42,765 nt of DNA from Bacteroidota bacterium (GTDB lineage: Bacteria > Bacteroidota > Bacteroidia > Chitinophagales > Chitinophagaceae): positions 1 through 42,765 of the forward strand of contig JAEZZY010000063.1 of assembly GCA_023418315.1 (NCBI GenBank), given 5' to 3'. The translations under genes were made by a program, and so were the position numbers. The notes below the pieces were generated by a model that was not told the DNA's origin, ran no database searches, and saw only the letters and a program-made list of their open reading frames with translations. Below are positions 8,479 to 14,753 of this stretch, one piece after another (position 1 is the first letter of the stretch; each line of letters starts with the position of its first letter).

Positions 8479-8507
8479 AAATTAATAGCCTAATACCTCT
8501 TTTTTTT

Positions 8508-8535
8508 AAAAGCTGCCTAACAGGTGGCTTTTTTT
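8508..8535 (+). terminator. Intrinsic terminator after the RlpA-like gene
   Basis: AAGCTGCC (8510-8517) pairs with GGTGGCTT (8523-8530), including two G-T wobbles, around a 5-nt loop. It is followed by T5 and preceded by an A/T-rich arm. Confidence 0.75.
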
Positions 8536-8603
8536 AATGAATGTATCTCACTTCTTCCTTTTACCGCTATAACCCTGCCGGAAATAATTCACCCAACATT
8601 TTC

Positions 8604-8611
8604 TACCTTCG
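8604..8611 (+). promoter_or_regulatory. Candidate promoter element for the S4-domain gene, nearly leaderless
   Basis: TACCTTCG differs by one base from TAnnTTTG and ends only 7 bp before ATG 8619. If it is used, the mRNA would start at or within a few bases of the start codon. Confidence 0.4.
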
Positions 8612-8618
8612 GAATACG

Positions 8619-8999
8619 ATGACTACCGAAAAACTGCGACTGGATAAATACCTATGGGCAATTCGTATTTTCAAAACACGCTCCCAAGCTACTGCAGCCA
8701 TTGATGAAGGAAAAGTAAAACTGAACGGAACATCCGTAAAAGCTGCACGACAAGTAACCCTCGGCGACCGCTATGATATAAAAACTCCCGCCCGCAAATG
8801 GACCATAGAAGTAACCGGACTCATCCATAACCGCGTAGGCTATGAAGAGGCGATAAAAAACTACGTGGACCTTACCTCAGAGGAAGACAAAGTTGCAAAC
8901 ACGCGACTGTCGGCAAGCTTTTATACCGGAAAACGACTCAGCAAAACAGGCAAGCCCACTAAGAAACAACGCAGAGACAGAAATGAATTTTTCGGGTAG
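8619..8999 (+). CDS. S4-domain RNA-binding protein, Hsp15 (HslR) family
   Basis: This 126-residue basic protein has an N-terminal S4 RNA-binding domain (L-R-L-D-K-Y-L-W-A-I-R-I-F-K-T-R-S then G-K-V-K-L-N-G). The C-terminus is Lys/Arg-rich, ending R-R-D-R-N-E-F-F-G. It fits the Hsp15/HslR family, which in E. coli binds stalled 50S subunits carrying peptidyl-tRNA and helps to recycle them. The frame extends upstream to 8541, but ATG 8619 gives the family N-terminus (M-T-T-E-K-L-R-L-D-K-Y), so I chose it. Length (about 130) is normal. It has its own promoter and terminator candidates. The role in this organism is inferred from the family. Confidence 0.88.
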   Translation: MTTEKLRLDKYLWAIRIFKTRSQATAAIDEGKVKLNGTSVKAARQVTLGDRYDIKTPARKWTIEVTGLIHNRVGYEEAIKNYVDLTSEEDKVANTRLSASFYTGKRLSKTGKPTKKQRRDRNEFFG

Positions 9000-9008
9000 C
9001 AGTCTTTA

Positions 9009-9034
9009 AAAAAGACCGCACGAAGCGGCCTTTC
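9009..9034 (+). terminator. Probable intrinsic terminator after the S4-domain gene
   Basis: AAAGACCGC (9011-9019) pairs with GCGGCCTTT (9025-9033) with one mismatch and a 5-nt loop. The 3' U-tract is short (TTTC), so efficiency is uncertain. Confidence 0.6.
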
Positions 9035-9231
9035 AAAAACCAGGGCTTATAGGAATGGGGGTGAATGGTTCCTGATAATTTCTTTTGGGGAATAAAAAAC
9101 AAAAGTATTTCCACAAATAACCAAACGGAATAAGTACAAATCCGTATTTTACCTCCGTAGTAGCACGTAGATTTATCGTTAGAAAAAACAATAACTTTCC
9201 TAAAAGAAATGAGCGCGATGCCTATACTTAG

Positions 9232-9253
9232 CCGGAAAATCCGGTTATTTTAG
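9232..9253 (+). promoter_or_regulatory. Candidate operator and promoter of the response regulator gene
   Basis: CCGGA-AAA-TCCGG (9232-9244) is a perfect short palindrome. It directly abuts TATTTTAG (9246-9253), a loose TAnnTTTG match, 24 bp before ATG 9277. A protein bound to the palindrome would compete with the promoter. The rest of 9035-9231 shows no other clear structure. Confidence 0.35.
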
Positions 9254-9276
9254 CACCCGCCAAGCCAACCGACTTT

Positions 9277-9942
9277 ATGAGTGAACCGATTTTTCCCCGT
9301 AAAATATTGCTTGCCGATGACCACCAACTGGTAATAGACGGAGTGCGTAGTCTGCTGGCACAGGATGAAAAATTCATCGTAAGCTATGAAGCGCAAAACG
9401 GACAACAAGTGATGGACACCTTGCAAGCGGCTGAAGAACCTATAGACATTCTGCTGCTGGATGTAAGCATGCCCTTGCTTACGGGAATAGAAGTGTGCCG
9501 GATGGCAAAAATGCACTATCCCGAAATAAAAGTGCTGCTGCTCTCGATGTATCATAATCCTTCGGTAATAAAAGAAGCGCTGAAAGCAGAGGCAGACGGC
9601 TATATCCTCAAAAACACCGGCAAAGAAGAGCTACGCGCCGCTCTGGAAAAAATAACCGACGGCGGCACTTATTTCTCACAGGATATTATGCCCATTCTTT
9701 CCCAACTGGTACGAAAATCCGCTATGACAAAGCAAAACGCCCACCAGCTTACCGAACGGGAAAAAGAAATATTAACCTTGATTGTGCAGGAATTAACCAG
9801 TGAAGAAATAGCGGGAAAACTCTTCATCAGCAAGAAAACAGTAGAAAAACACCGCGCCAATCTGCTGGAAAAAACGAGTTGTAAAAGCACCATCGGCTTG
9901 GTGAAATACGCCTTTGAACACGGGTATGCCGAGCTGCATTAA
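9277..9942 (+). CDS. NarL/FixJ-family two-component response regulator (orphan)
   Basis: This 221-residue cytosolic regulator has a receiver domain at about 8-125. The acidic pocket is D14-D15, the phospho-acceptor D62 is in L-L-L-D-V-S-M-P, and K112 is in I-L-K-N-T-G. A LuxR/NarL-type helix-turn-helix follows at about 156-218 (L-T-E-R-E-K-E-I-L, then T-V-E-K-H-R-A-N-L). No kinase gene is adjacent: the upstream gene is an S4 protein and the downstream gene is convergent YggS, so it is an orphan regulator here. Its closest relative in the window is the regulator at 19535-20173, which is paired with a kinase. Cross-talk is possible but not shown. Confidence 0.92.
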   Translation: MSEPIFPRKILLADDHQLVIDGVRSLLAQDEKFIVSYEAQNGQQVMDTLQAAEEPIDILLLDVSMPLLTGIEVCRMAKMHYPEIKVLLLSMYHNPSVIKEALKAEADGYILKNTGKEELRAALEKITDGGTYFSQDIMPILSQLVRKSAMTKQNAHQLTEREKEILTLIVQELTSEEIAGKLFISKKTVEKHRANLLEKTSCKSTIGLVKYAFEHGYAELH

Positions 9943-9957
9943 TTCCTTCCCTATCCC

Positions 9958-10629
9958 CTATCGCGTGCCGAAAAGCAGGCTGCCTATGCGCACCATGGTG
10001 CTTCCTTCCTCCACCGCTATTTTATAATCGCTGCTCATGCCCATGGAGCAAGTATCAAAATGCGGATCAAACAGAAAATTACTTTTCTTGAGGTGTTCAA
10101 AAAGATTTTTGAGTTGCTGAAATTCGTTGTGCAATTGCGCTGCATTATCCGTAAAGCTGGCCATACCCATCAATCCGCGGATGCGCACATGCTGTAGCTG
10201 CTCTTTTTGTGCTTCATAATATTCCAGCAGAGTAAACAATTCGTGATTGTCCATTCCGTATTTGGTGTCTTCCGTGGCGATATGCCTTTGCAACAATATT
10301 TCTATGACACGATCGTACTTAGCCGCCTGCCGGTTAATCTCCAGCAAGAGGGCAAAGCTGTCCACAGCATGGATGAGGTGCACAAAAGGAGCGATATATT
10401 TTACTTTATTACGCTGCAAATGCCCTATAAAATGCCAGTAAATATCCGAAGGCAGCTCCTTGTGTTTCTCCACCATTTCCTGCACATAGTTTTCGCCGAA
10501 ATGGCGCTGCCCCAGCGCATATAAATCCCGGATATCGGCTGCGGGTTTGGTTTTGGAAACGGCTACCAGGGTGGTGGCTGTGGCGGATAACTCTTTTACG
10601 ATTTCTTTATAAGCTTCGGTACGGATCAT
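9958..10629 (-). CDS. yggS: YggS/PLPBP-family pyridoxal-phosphate-binding protein
   Basis: This 223-residue TIM-barrel-like PLP-binding protein carries the expected lysine in V-A-V-S-K26-T-K-P. Other family blocks are F-G-E-N-Y-V-Q-E, W-H-F-I-G-H-L-Q-R-N-K and the C-terminal S-M-G-M-S-S-D-Y-K-I-A-V-E-E-G-S-T-M-V-R-I-G motif. Members keep free PLP in balance and affect amino-acid and keto-acid pools; they are not known to be catalysts. It is convergent with the response regulator, with a 15-bp gap. The family call is certain from these motifs. Confidence 0.95.
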   Translation of the reverse strand: MIRTEAYKEIVKELSATATTLVAVSKTKPAADIRDLYALGQRHFGENYVQEMVEKHKELPSDIYWHFIGHLQRNKVKYIAPFVHLIHAVDSFALLLEINRQAAKYDRVIEILLQRHIATEDTKYGMDNHELFTLLEYYEAQKEQLQHVRIRGLMGMASFTDNAAQLHNEFQQLKNLFEHLKKSNFLFDPHFDTCSMGMSSDYKIAVEEGSTMVRIGSLLFGTR

Positions 10630-10679
10630 TTTTCAACCGCAAAAATAACAGATACAGGGGATAAAAGCAGTGGACAGTA

Positions 10680-10747
10680 TGTGCAGTTGGCAATAGGCAT
10701 ACCTATCCACTTAATCAACCCATCAACCTTTCCACCCATCAACCCCT
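10680..10747. repeat. Low-complexity ATCAACCC-type repeat between yggS and GH3
   Basis: The stretch contains GCAGTTGGCAATAGGC followed by imperfect repeats of ATCAACC / CCATCAACC. Similar simple intergenic repeats occur in other Bacteroidota. It lies in the divergent promoter region. No function is evident. Confidence 0.45.
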
Positions 10748-10797
10748 CTTATCCAGGAAAAAAACAAACACCAGTACCAACTCCGTTTTTAATCATT

Positions 10798-10805
10798 TAA
10801 CTTTG
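10798..10805 (+). promoter_or_regulatory. Bacteroidota-type promoter element for the GH3-family gene
   Basis: TAACTTTG matches TAnnTTTG exactly and lies 34 bp upstream of ATG 10840. Confidence 0.6.
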
Positions 10806-10839
10806 CCATCCCAAATTTCATTTGGATTAAATAACTGTA

Positions 10840-12393
10840 ATGGCATTATTAGGGAATTTAGTAGCTCGTTCCTTACACCTTAGAAAAAAACTAACCATGC
10901 AAGTGGCAAAACCGGGCGTTTATCAGGCGCGGGTATTGCATCAGTTGCTGGAAAAAGCACAATATACCCAATTCGGAAAGCACTATGGCTTCGGAGATAT
11001 TCTTGCTAATGAGATAGACATCTACAAAGCCTATAAACAACGGATTCCGGTATTTACCTATAATGACATGTACCGCCAATGGCTGCATCTGGCACAAGCA
11101 GGCGAGGAAAATGTATCCTGGCCGGGAAAGATAAAATACTTTGCGCTCAGCTCCGGCACTTCCGAATCGTCCAGCAAGCACATCCCCGTTACCAAGGACA
11201 TGATCCGGTCTATCAAGAACATCGGCTTCAAGCAGTTGTATAGCATGGCTAACTACAAGATCCCTCCCGTAACGTTTCAGAAAGGCATTCTCATGCTGGG
11301 CGGCACTACATCTTTGTTTGAAAAAGGGGAATATTATGAAGGCGATATGAGTGGTATCAGCGCAGCCACCATGCCTCGCTGGCTTTCCAATTTTTTCTAC
11401 AAACCCGGGCAGCGCATCTCTGCACGCCCCAACTGGGAAGACCGTATCAAGCTAATCGTACGCAACGCCCGCAACTGGGATGTAGGAACCGTATGCGGCG
11501 TACCCGCCTGGGTGCAGATTGTGTTTGAGCAGATTATTCACTACCACAATGTGAAAAACATCCATGAAATATGGCCCAACCTCAGCGTCTATATTCATGG
11601 CGGCGTAGCCTTTGAGCCTTACCGGAAAAGCTTTAAACGGCTGCTCGGCAAACCGGTTACTTTTATTGAAACCTATATGGCTTCGGAAGGCTCCTTCGGA
11701 TTTCAAGCGCGCCCCAATGTGCCGGGCATCAAGCTGGTGCTGAACAACGGCATCTTCTATGAATTTATACCCTTCACCCGCGAAAATTTTACCGAAAACG
11801 GCGACATTAAGGAAAACCCCAGAAGCTATTTGATAGACCAGGTAAACGAGCAAACGGAATATGCCGTAATGCTTAGCACCTGTGCAGGCTTGTGGCGCTA
11901 TGTAATCGGCGATGTGGTGAAATTCAGCAATGCCGCGGAGGGTGAAATCGTCATCGTAGGACGCACCAAGCAGTTTCTGAGCCTTTGCGGCGAGCACCTC
12001 AGCGTAGATAATATCAATAAAGCCATTGACATGGTCTCCCGGAAGCTGAACCTCACCATTAAAGAATTTACCGTAGGCGGTTTTGCCTATGAAAACCTGT
12101 TTGCACACCGGTGGTTTATCGGCTGCGACAGCAGCGCCGTTCATCCGCAGCAAGTAAAAGAGCTGATTGATAAAACCCTATGCGAGCTGAATGACGACTA
12201 TGCCGTAGAGCGTACCTCCGCCCTCAAAGAATTGTTTGTAGAGATATTACCCGAAAGCGTTTTCTACGATTATATGAAAAGCATAGGGAAGAACGGCGCT
12301 ATGAATAAATTTCCAAGAGTAATGAAAGGTGAAAAACTCACCGAATGGGAAAACTGGCTGGAGCGAAACGGGGTGTGGCAGACAAAGGGGTAA
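10840..12393 (+). CDS. GH3 (auxin-responsive promoter) family acyl-acid-amido synthetase-like protein
   Basis: This 517-residue protein has the adenylating fold of plant GH3 enzymes. It shows the family N-terminus with Y-T-Q-F-G-K-H-Y-G-F, the ATP loop S-S-G-T-S-E-S-S-S-K at about residue 107, and Y-M-A-S-E-G-S-F-G. It also has the G-L-W-R-Y-V-I-G-D-V-V-K-F hinge block. Plant GH3 proteins activate carboxylic acids with ATP and join them to amino acids. Bacteroidota homologs are common but their substrates are unknown, so I do not assign one. It is monocistronic, with its own promoter element. No terminator is seen; the accessory patch begins immediately after it. Confidence 0.9.
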   Translation: MALLGNLVARSLHLRKKLTMQVAKPGVYQARVLHQLLEKAQYTQFGKHYGFGDILANEIDIYKAYKQRIPVFTYNDMYRQWLHLAQAGEENVSWPGKIKYFALSSGTSESSSKHIPVTKDMIRSIKNIGFKQLYSMANYKIPPVTFQKGILMLGGTTSLFEKGEYYEGDMSGISAATMPRWLSNFFYKPGQRISARPNWEDRIKLIVRNARNWDVGTVCGVPAWVQIVFEQIIHYHNVKNIHEIWPNLSVYIHGGVAFEPYRKSFKRLLGKPVTFIETYMASEGSFGFQARPNVPGIKLVLNNGIFYEFIPFTRENFTENGDIKENPRSYLIDQVNEQTEYAVMLSTCAGLWRYVIGDVVKFSNAAEGEIVIVGRTKQFLSLCGEHLSVDNINKAIDMVSRKLNLTIKEFTVGGFAYENLFAHRWFIGCDSSAVHPQQVKELIDKTLCELNDDYAVERTSALKELFVEILPESVFYDYMKSIGKNGAMNKFPRVMKGEKLTEWENWLERNGVWQTKG

Positions 12394-12477
12394 AATACCG
12401 AGCCTTGTGTATTGCGTATCTGTAGGGCAGCAACTTAAAAAGACTACCCTGCGCGATGCTGATTTCTTTTTTATTGT

Positions 12478-12931
12478 CTGCTACGTGTACACCAAATCCG
12501 CAACAGCTGCAAGTATGTAGTATGGAAAGACAGAAAGGCTTTCTGTGCCGATTTAAAGGCTGTTTACGGGGGCAGTAAACCGCGAAACCGCTTTCGATGC
12601 GCTCACTGCGCTTGCAGACAAATGGAGTGCCAGATACAAGCTCGCTATCGCCTCCTGGCACAATAACTGGGACAACCTTACCAATTACTTCGATTACCCA
12701 CTCGAAATCAGAAAAATCATTTACACTACCAACACCATTGAAAACCTCAACAGGGGCATTCGTAAGTATACAAAAACAAAAGTCCAGTTTACAGATGATC
12801 AGGCAGCAGCTAAAGCCGTCTACCTCGCTATTCTTAACATAGAAAAAAAATGGAGCTTGCCCATACCGAACTGGGGCATCGTACTTCATCAGTTCTTAAC
12901 TATTTTTGATCACCGATGCCGCCTGAATTAA
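12478..12931 (+). pseudogene. IS256-family transposase, 5'-truncated and frameshifted remnant
   Basis: About 150 C-terminal residues of an IS256-type DDE transposase can be read. They run from V-H-Q-I-R-N-S and K-D-R-K-A-F to D-L-K-A-V-Y-G, then A-V-N-R-E-T-A-F-D-A-L, the hallmark Y-T-T-N-T-I-E-N-L-N-R-G, and I-P-N-W-G, ending at the TAA at 12929-12931. A run of five G at about 12567-12572 shifts the frame by one base between V-Y-G and A-V-N. No N-terminal two-thirds with the first catalytic residues is present between the GH3 stop and here. The element is therefore dead. The positions upstream of 12478 (12394-12477) show nothing recognisable. Confidence 0.85.
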
Positions 12932-12975
12932 ACAGTTACTAAAAACTGTTTACACAAAGTATTTTATAGTCTCTA
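12929..12975. mobile_element. Probable right end of the IS256-type element
   Basis: Directly after the transposase stop, AAACAGT and AACTGTTT arms form a short hairpin. An A/T-rich stretch follows (TTTACACAAAG, then TTTTATAG). This is where the right inverted repeat of an IS256-type element should lie. No matching left end was found, so the boundary is inferred. Confidence 0.4.
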
Positions 12976-13097
12976 ATATCATTAGAAAACCAAAAGCTAA
13001 CGGCACTGAAAGCGTTGTTGCTTTCGAGGTTGGCGCGGGGGAATTAATTATATTAAAGGACGAATTGCAATTCGTCCCAACGAGAAATAGAAAATGA
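12975..13097 (+). pseudogene. Possible 3' end of a disrupted gene before the REP-associated transposase
   Basis: One frame is open from the IS end to a TGA at 13095-13097 and reads roughly N-I-I-R-K-P-K-A-N-G-T-E-S-V-V-A-F-E-V-G, then A-G-E-L-I-I-L-K-D-E-L-Q-F-V-P. Its TGA overlaps the next ATG as ATGA. It has no start codon and looks like a gene tail cut by the IS insertion. The palindrome at 13058-13077 lies inside it. Evidence is only that it reads like protein, so this is weak. Confidence 0.25.
13058..13077. repeat. REP-like perfect palindrome upstream of the RAYT gene
   Basis: GGACGAATTG is followed directly by its exact reverse complement CAATTCGTCC, giving a 20-bp perfect palindrome 16 bp before the transposase ATG. 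The GGACGAAT/ATTCGTCC arms resemble the GGGCGAAT/ATTCGCCC hairpins inside the transposase gene. Flanking REP palindromes are a hallmark of REP-associated tyrosine transposases. Confidence 0.85.
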
Positions 13098-13708
13098 AGA
13101 AATACAATCCACATATCCATCATCGCCGTTCCATACGGCTCAAAGGCTACGATTATTCGCAGGCAGGATTGTATTTTATCACCATTTGTTGTCAAGACAG
13201 GGCGTGTTTGTTTGGGAATATCGTTGATGGGGAAATGATATGTAACGATATGGGAAATATTGCCAATCAATGTTGGTTGGCAATTCCCAATCATTTTCCG
13301 AATATGGTTTTACACGAATACGTGGTTATGCCCAATCACATTCACGGTATTGTTGAAATCATCGGGACGAATAACGTAGGGGCGAAAAATATTTCGCCCG
13401 ATGATGATGTAATGACGAAAAATATTTCGCCCGATGGTGATGTAATGGCGAAAAATATTTCGCCCGATGATGATGGTATGGGGGCGAATGGTGATGGTAT
13501 GGGGGCAAATGGGGCGAATGATGATTCGCCCCTACCGTCAAACGGAACGTCCAAAACCATTGGGTCAATGGTGCGCGGATTCAAAATTGGTGTTACAAAA
13601 TGGATACGTCAAAACACAAATGTTTATGACGTGTGGCAACGAAATTATTGGGAACATATCATCCGTAATGAACAATCCTATCATCGGATAACGGAATATA
13701 TCATGTAG
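13094..13708 (+). CDS. REP-associated tyrosine transposase (RAYT, Y1/HUH family), with internal REP-like insertions
   Basis: This 204-residue protein has the Y1_Tnp fold. It contains a start R-R-S-I-R-L-K-G-Y-D-Y, the first strand Y-F-I-T-I-C, the HUH motif N-H82-I-H84-G-I in V-V-M-P-N-H-I-H-G, and the C-terminal W-Q-R-N-Y-W-E-H-I-I-R-N-E-Q-S-Y helix with candidate nucleophile Y196. Such enzymes nick single-stranded REP hairpins. Residues about 97-147 are low complexity (repeated K-N-I-S-P-D-D-D and M-G-A-N-G) and are encoded by hairpin repeats inserted in frame. The protein stops right after E-Y-I-M. Relatives, as I recall them, usually continue with an N-N-P-x-x-W segment, so the C-terminus may be truncated. 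Activity is uncertain. Confidence 0.88.
   Translation: MKKYNPHIHHRRSIRLKGYDYSQAGLYFITICCQDRACLFGNIVDGEMICNDMGNIANQCWLAIPNHFPNMVLHEYVVMPNHIHGIVEIIGTNNVGAKNISPDDDVMTKNISPDGDVMAKNISPDDDGMGANGDGMGANGANDDSPLPSNGTSKTIGSMVRGFKIGVTKWIRQNTNVYDVWQRNYWEHIIRNEQSYHRITEYIM
13382..13532. repeat. In-frame array of REP-like hairpins inside the RAYT gene
   Basis: Three units begin at 13382, 13415 and 13448, 33 bp apart. Each carries GCGAAAAATATTTCGCCC, whose arms GCGAAA/TTTCGC can pair, followed by GATGATGATGTAATG-like sequence. Two partial units with GGGGGCGAATG and GGGGGCAAATG follow. Last comes a full hairpin, GGGGCGAAT (13511-13519), loop GATG, ATTCGCCCC (13524-13532). Unit length 33 is a multiple of three, so the reading frame is kept. 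Confidence 0.88.
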
Positions 13709-14003
13709 ATTCATAAAAATAGATAACGAAAAGATCATATTTATTAACCCGATTCTACCCTTTTTACGTAAAACTATATACTTTAACGAATATGACTATA
13801 AACACACTGTTCGAGAATATTCAAGAGGTGGGTATTATGAAGCTTTATGGCTAATAAAAAACGGCAAACTTAAAGACAGAATTTCTAGCTTTTACTATTC
13901 AAATTATTCAGAAATAAAAAATAATATAAATGTTTTGAATAAAGGAAGATTAAAAATAAACACATTTAAACAAATAGGTTGCCTACTTGGGATGAAAATA
14001 TAA
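13692..14003 (+). pseudogene. AT-rich gene fragment without a start codon
   Basis: One frame is open from 13692 to TAA 14001-14003 and its last ~85 codons read like real protein: I-L-P-F-L-R-K-T-I-Y-F, Y-S-R-G-G-Y-Y-E-A-L-W-L-I-K-N-G-K-L, and K-Q-I-G-C-L-L-G-M-K-I at the end. There is no ATG, GTG or TTG in the first part. The sequence is far richer in A/T than its neighbours, which suggests transferred DNA. I do not recognise the family. It is probably the 3' remnant of a gene whose 5' part was lost when the transposase region was inserted or rearranged. 14004-14224 shows no gene; a short TACCGG/CCGGTA hairpin (14095-14119) is the only structure seen. Confidence 0.45.
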
Positions 14004-14224
14004 CTACACCTAACACGGGTAGCCGTTGCACAACCCCTTCAAAAATCAACCCTCTTCAAAAAACAATCTTCATAACTACCATTTACAGCTTCATTACCGG
14101 AGGCTATTTTTTGCCGGTAGTAACTGCATTTTTATAAACGCTACAATAAATGGTTAGTGGAAATAGTTGGTGGCTAATGAGGAAACCCCAACACCGGTAT
14201 GGCTATAATGAAATGAAAACGCTC

Positions 14225-14392
14225 TTATCGAGCCGAAGTAGTAAAAACGGTAGTAGAAGCCGGAAGCTTTTTCGCATCGCCCTTCAGTGCATGATAGGCA
14301 GCATCTGCCTTGCTCCACAGCACGCTTATAGCCATATAGGTTTTTACGGTAAGTCCTACTAAAGAAAGGGAGAGATTGTTTACGGTTTTCAT
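14225..14392 (-). CDS. Small 55-residue protein, unknown function
   Basis: This short minus-strand frame starts at ATG 14392 and reads M-K-T-V-N-N-L-S-L-S-L-V-G-L-T-V-K-T-Y-M. It continues A-I-S-V-L-W-S-K-A-D-A-A-Y-H-A, then a K-G-D-A-K-K-L-P segment and a Ser/Thr-rich tail. The N-terminal half is amphipathic to hydrophobic and might associate with the membrane. It lies 25 bp downstream of another tiny minus-strand ORF, so the two look like a small operon. Codon use resembles neighbouring genes (ATA, ACC, GGC), unlike the AT-rich fragment beside it. I do not recognise the family; the call rests on start, codon use and context. Confidence 0.45.
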   Translation of the reverse strand: MKTVNNLSLSLVGLTVKTYMAISVLWSKADAAYHALKGDAKKLPASTTVFTTSAR

Positions 14393-14417
14393 GGTTTTGT
14401 TTTTTATGACGGTGTCT

Positions 14418-14495
14418 TTAAAACTGCACGGAAAGGATAATGGTGGTCAGCAAGCTGATGTAGATAGCGATTTTTTGGGCGGCGGTGTTTTTCAT
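14418..14495 (-). CDS. Very small (25-residue) predicted membrane peptide
   Basis: This frame starts at ATG 14495 and ends at TAA 14418-14420. It reads M-K-N-T-A-A-Q-K-I-A-I-Y-I-S-L, then L-T-T-I-I-L-S-V-Q-F. That is a short charged N-terminus followed by one hydrophobic stretch of about 16 residues, the pattern of single-span small membrane proteins. A CATCTTTG element (one base from TAnnTTTG) sits on the minus strand about 20 bp upstream, near 14518-14525. Further upstream is the 11-bp-phased repeat at 14559-14624. Very short ORFs occur by chance, so confidence is limited. Confidence 0.4.
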   Translation of the reverse strand: MKNTAAQKIAIYISLLTTIILSVQF

Positions 14496-14558
14496 TTTTA
14501 TTTCGTTTTGATGATGCAAAGATGTACCCGCAAACAGCACCTGAGAAATAATCCGGGC

Positions 14559-14624
14559 GGCTTAACCCCGGTTTTGCAAACGCTTAACCGCCGCTTAAAA
14601 TTTGGATAACAAATCCTTAACCCC
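14559..14624. promoter_or_regulatory. 11-bp-phased CTTAACC direct repeats, candidate response-regulator operator
   Basis: Six consecutive 11-bp units can be laid out from 14559 to 14624. CTTAA occurs at 14561, 14583, 14594 and 14616, spaced 22, 11 and 22 bp. Units 2 and 5 carry the degenerate forms TTTTGC and GATAAC in register. An 11-bp period places each copy on the same face of DNA, as in operators of OmpR/PhoB-type regulators. The array sits 64 bp upstream of the small minus-strand ORFs and 130 bp upstream of rnr. The binding protein is unknown and none of that family is in the window. Confidence 0.5.
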
Positions 14625-14737
14625 CTTCAGCAAGGAAAACTTGGCGGTTCCGCTATGCAGACCGGATTGGGGAAACCCATTTCAACATATTTACCTCTTC
14701 GCAAAAAAATAATATTCCGTTTCCGTCCGCTTCGCTT

Positions 14738-14745
14738 TATCTTTA
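14738..14745 (+). promoter_or_regulatory. Candidate promoter element for rnr, nearly leaderless
   Basis: TATCTTTA differs from TAnnTTTG at the last base and ends 8 bp before ATG 14754. Use of this element would give an almost leaderless rnr mRNA. Confidence 0.45.
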
Positions 14746-14753
14746 ACGTATCT

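Noticed and set aside
8541..8618. Upstream start for the S4-domain protein
   Set aside because: The extra 26 residues run through the promoter element, and the family begins at the ATG at 8619.
12338..12889. 183-residue minus-strand ORF
   Set aside because: It is antisense to the IS256 remnant and the end of the GH3 gene, with no family features.
13382..13532. CRISPR-like repeats
   Set aside because: The repeats are within a transposase reading frame, have no variable spacers, and are hairpins of REP type.
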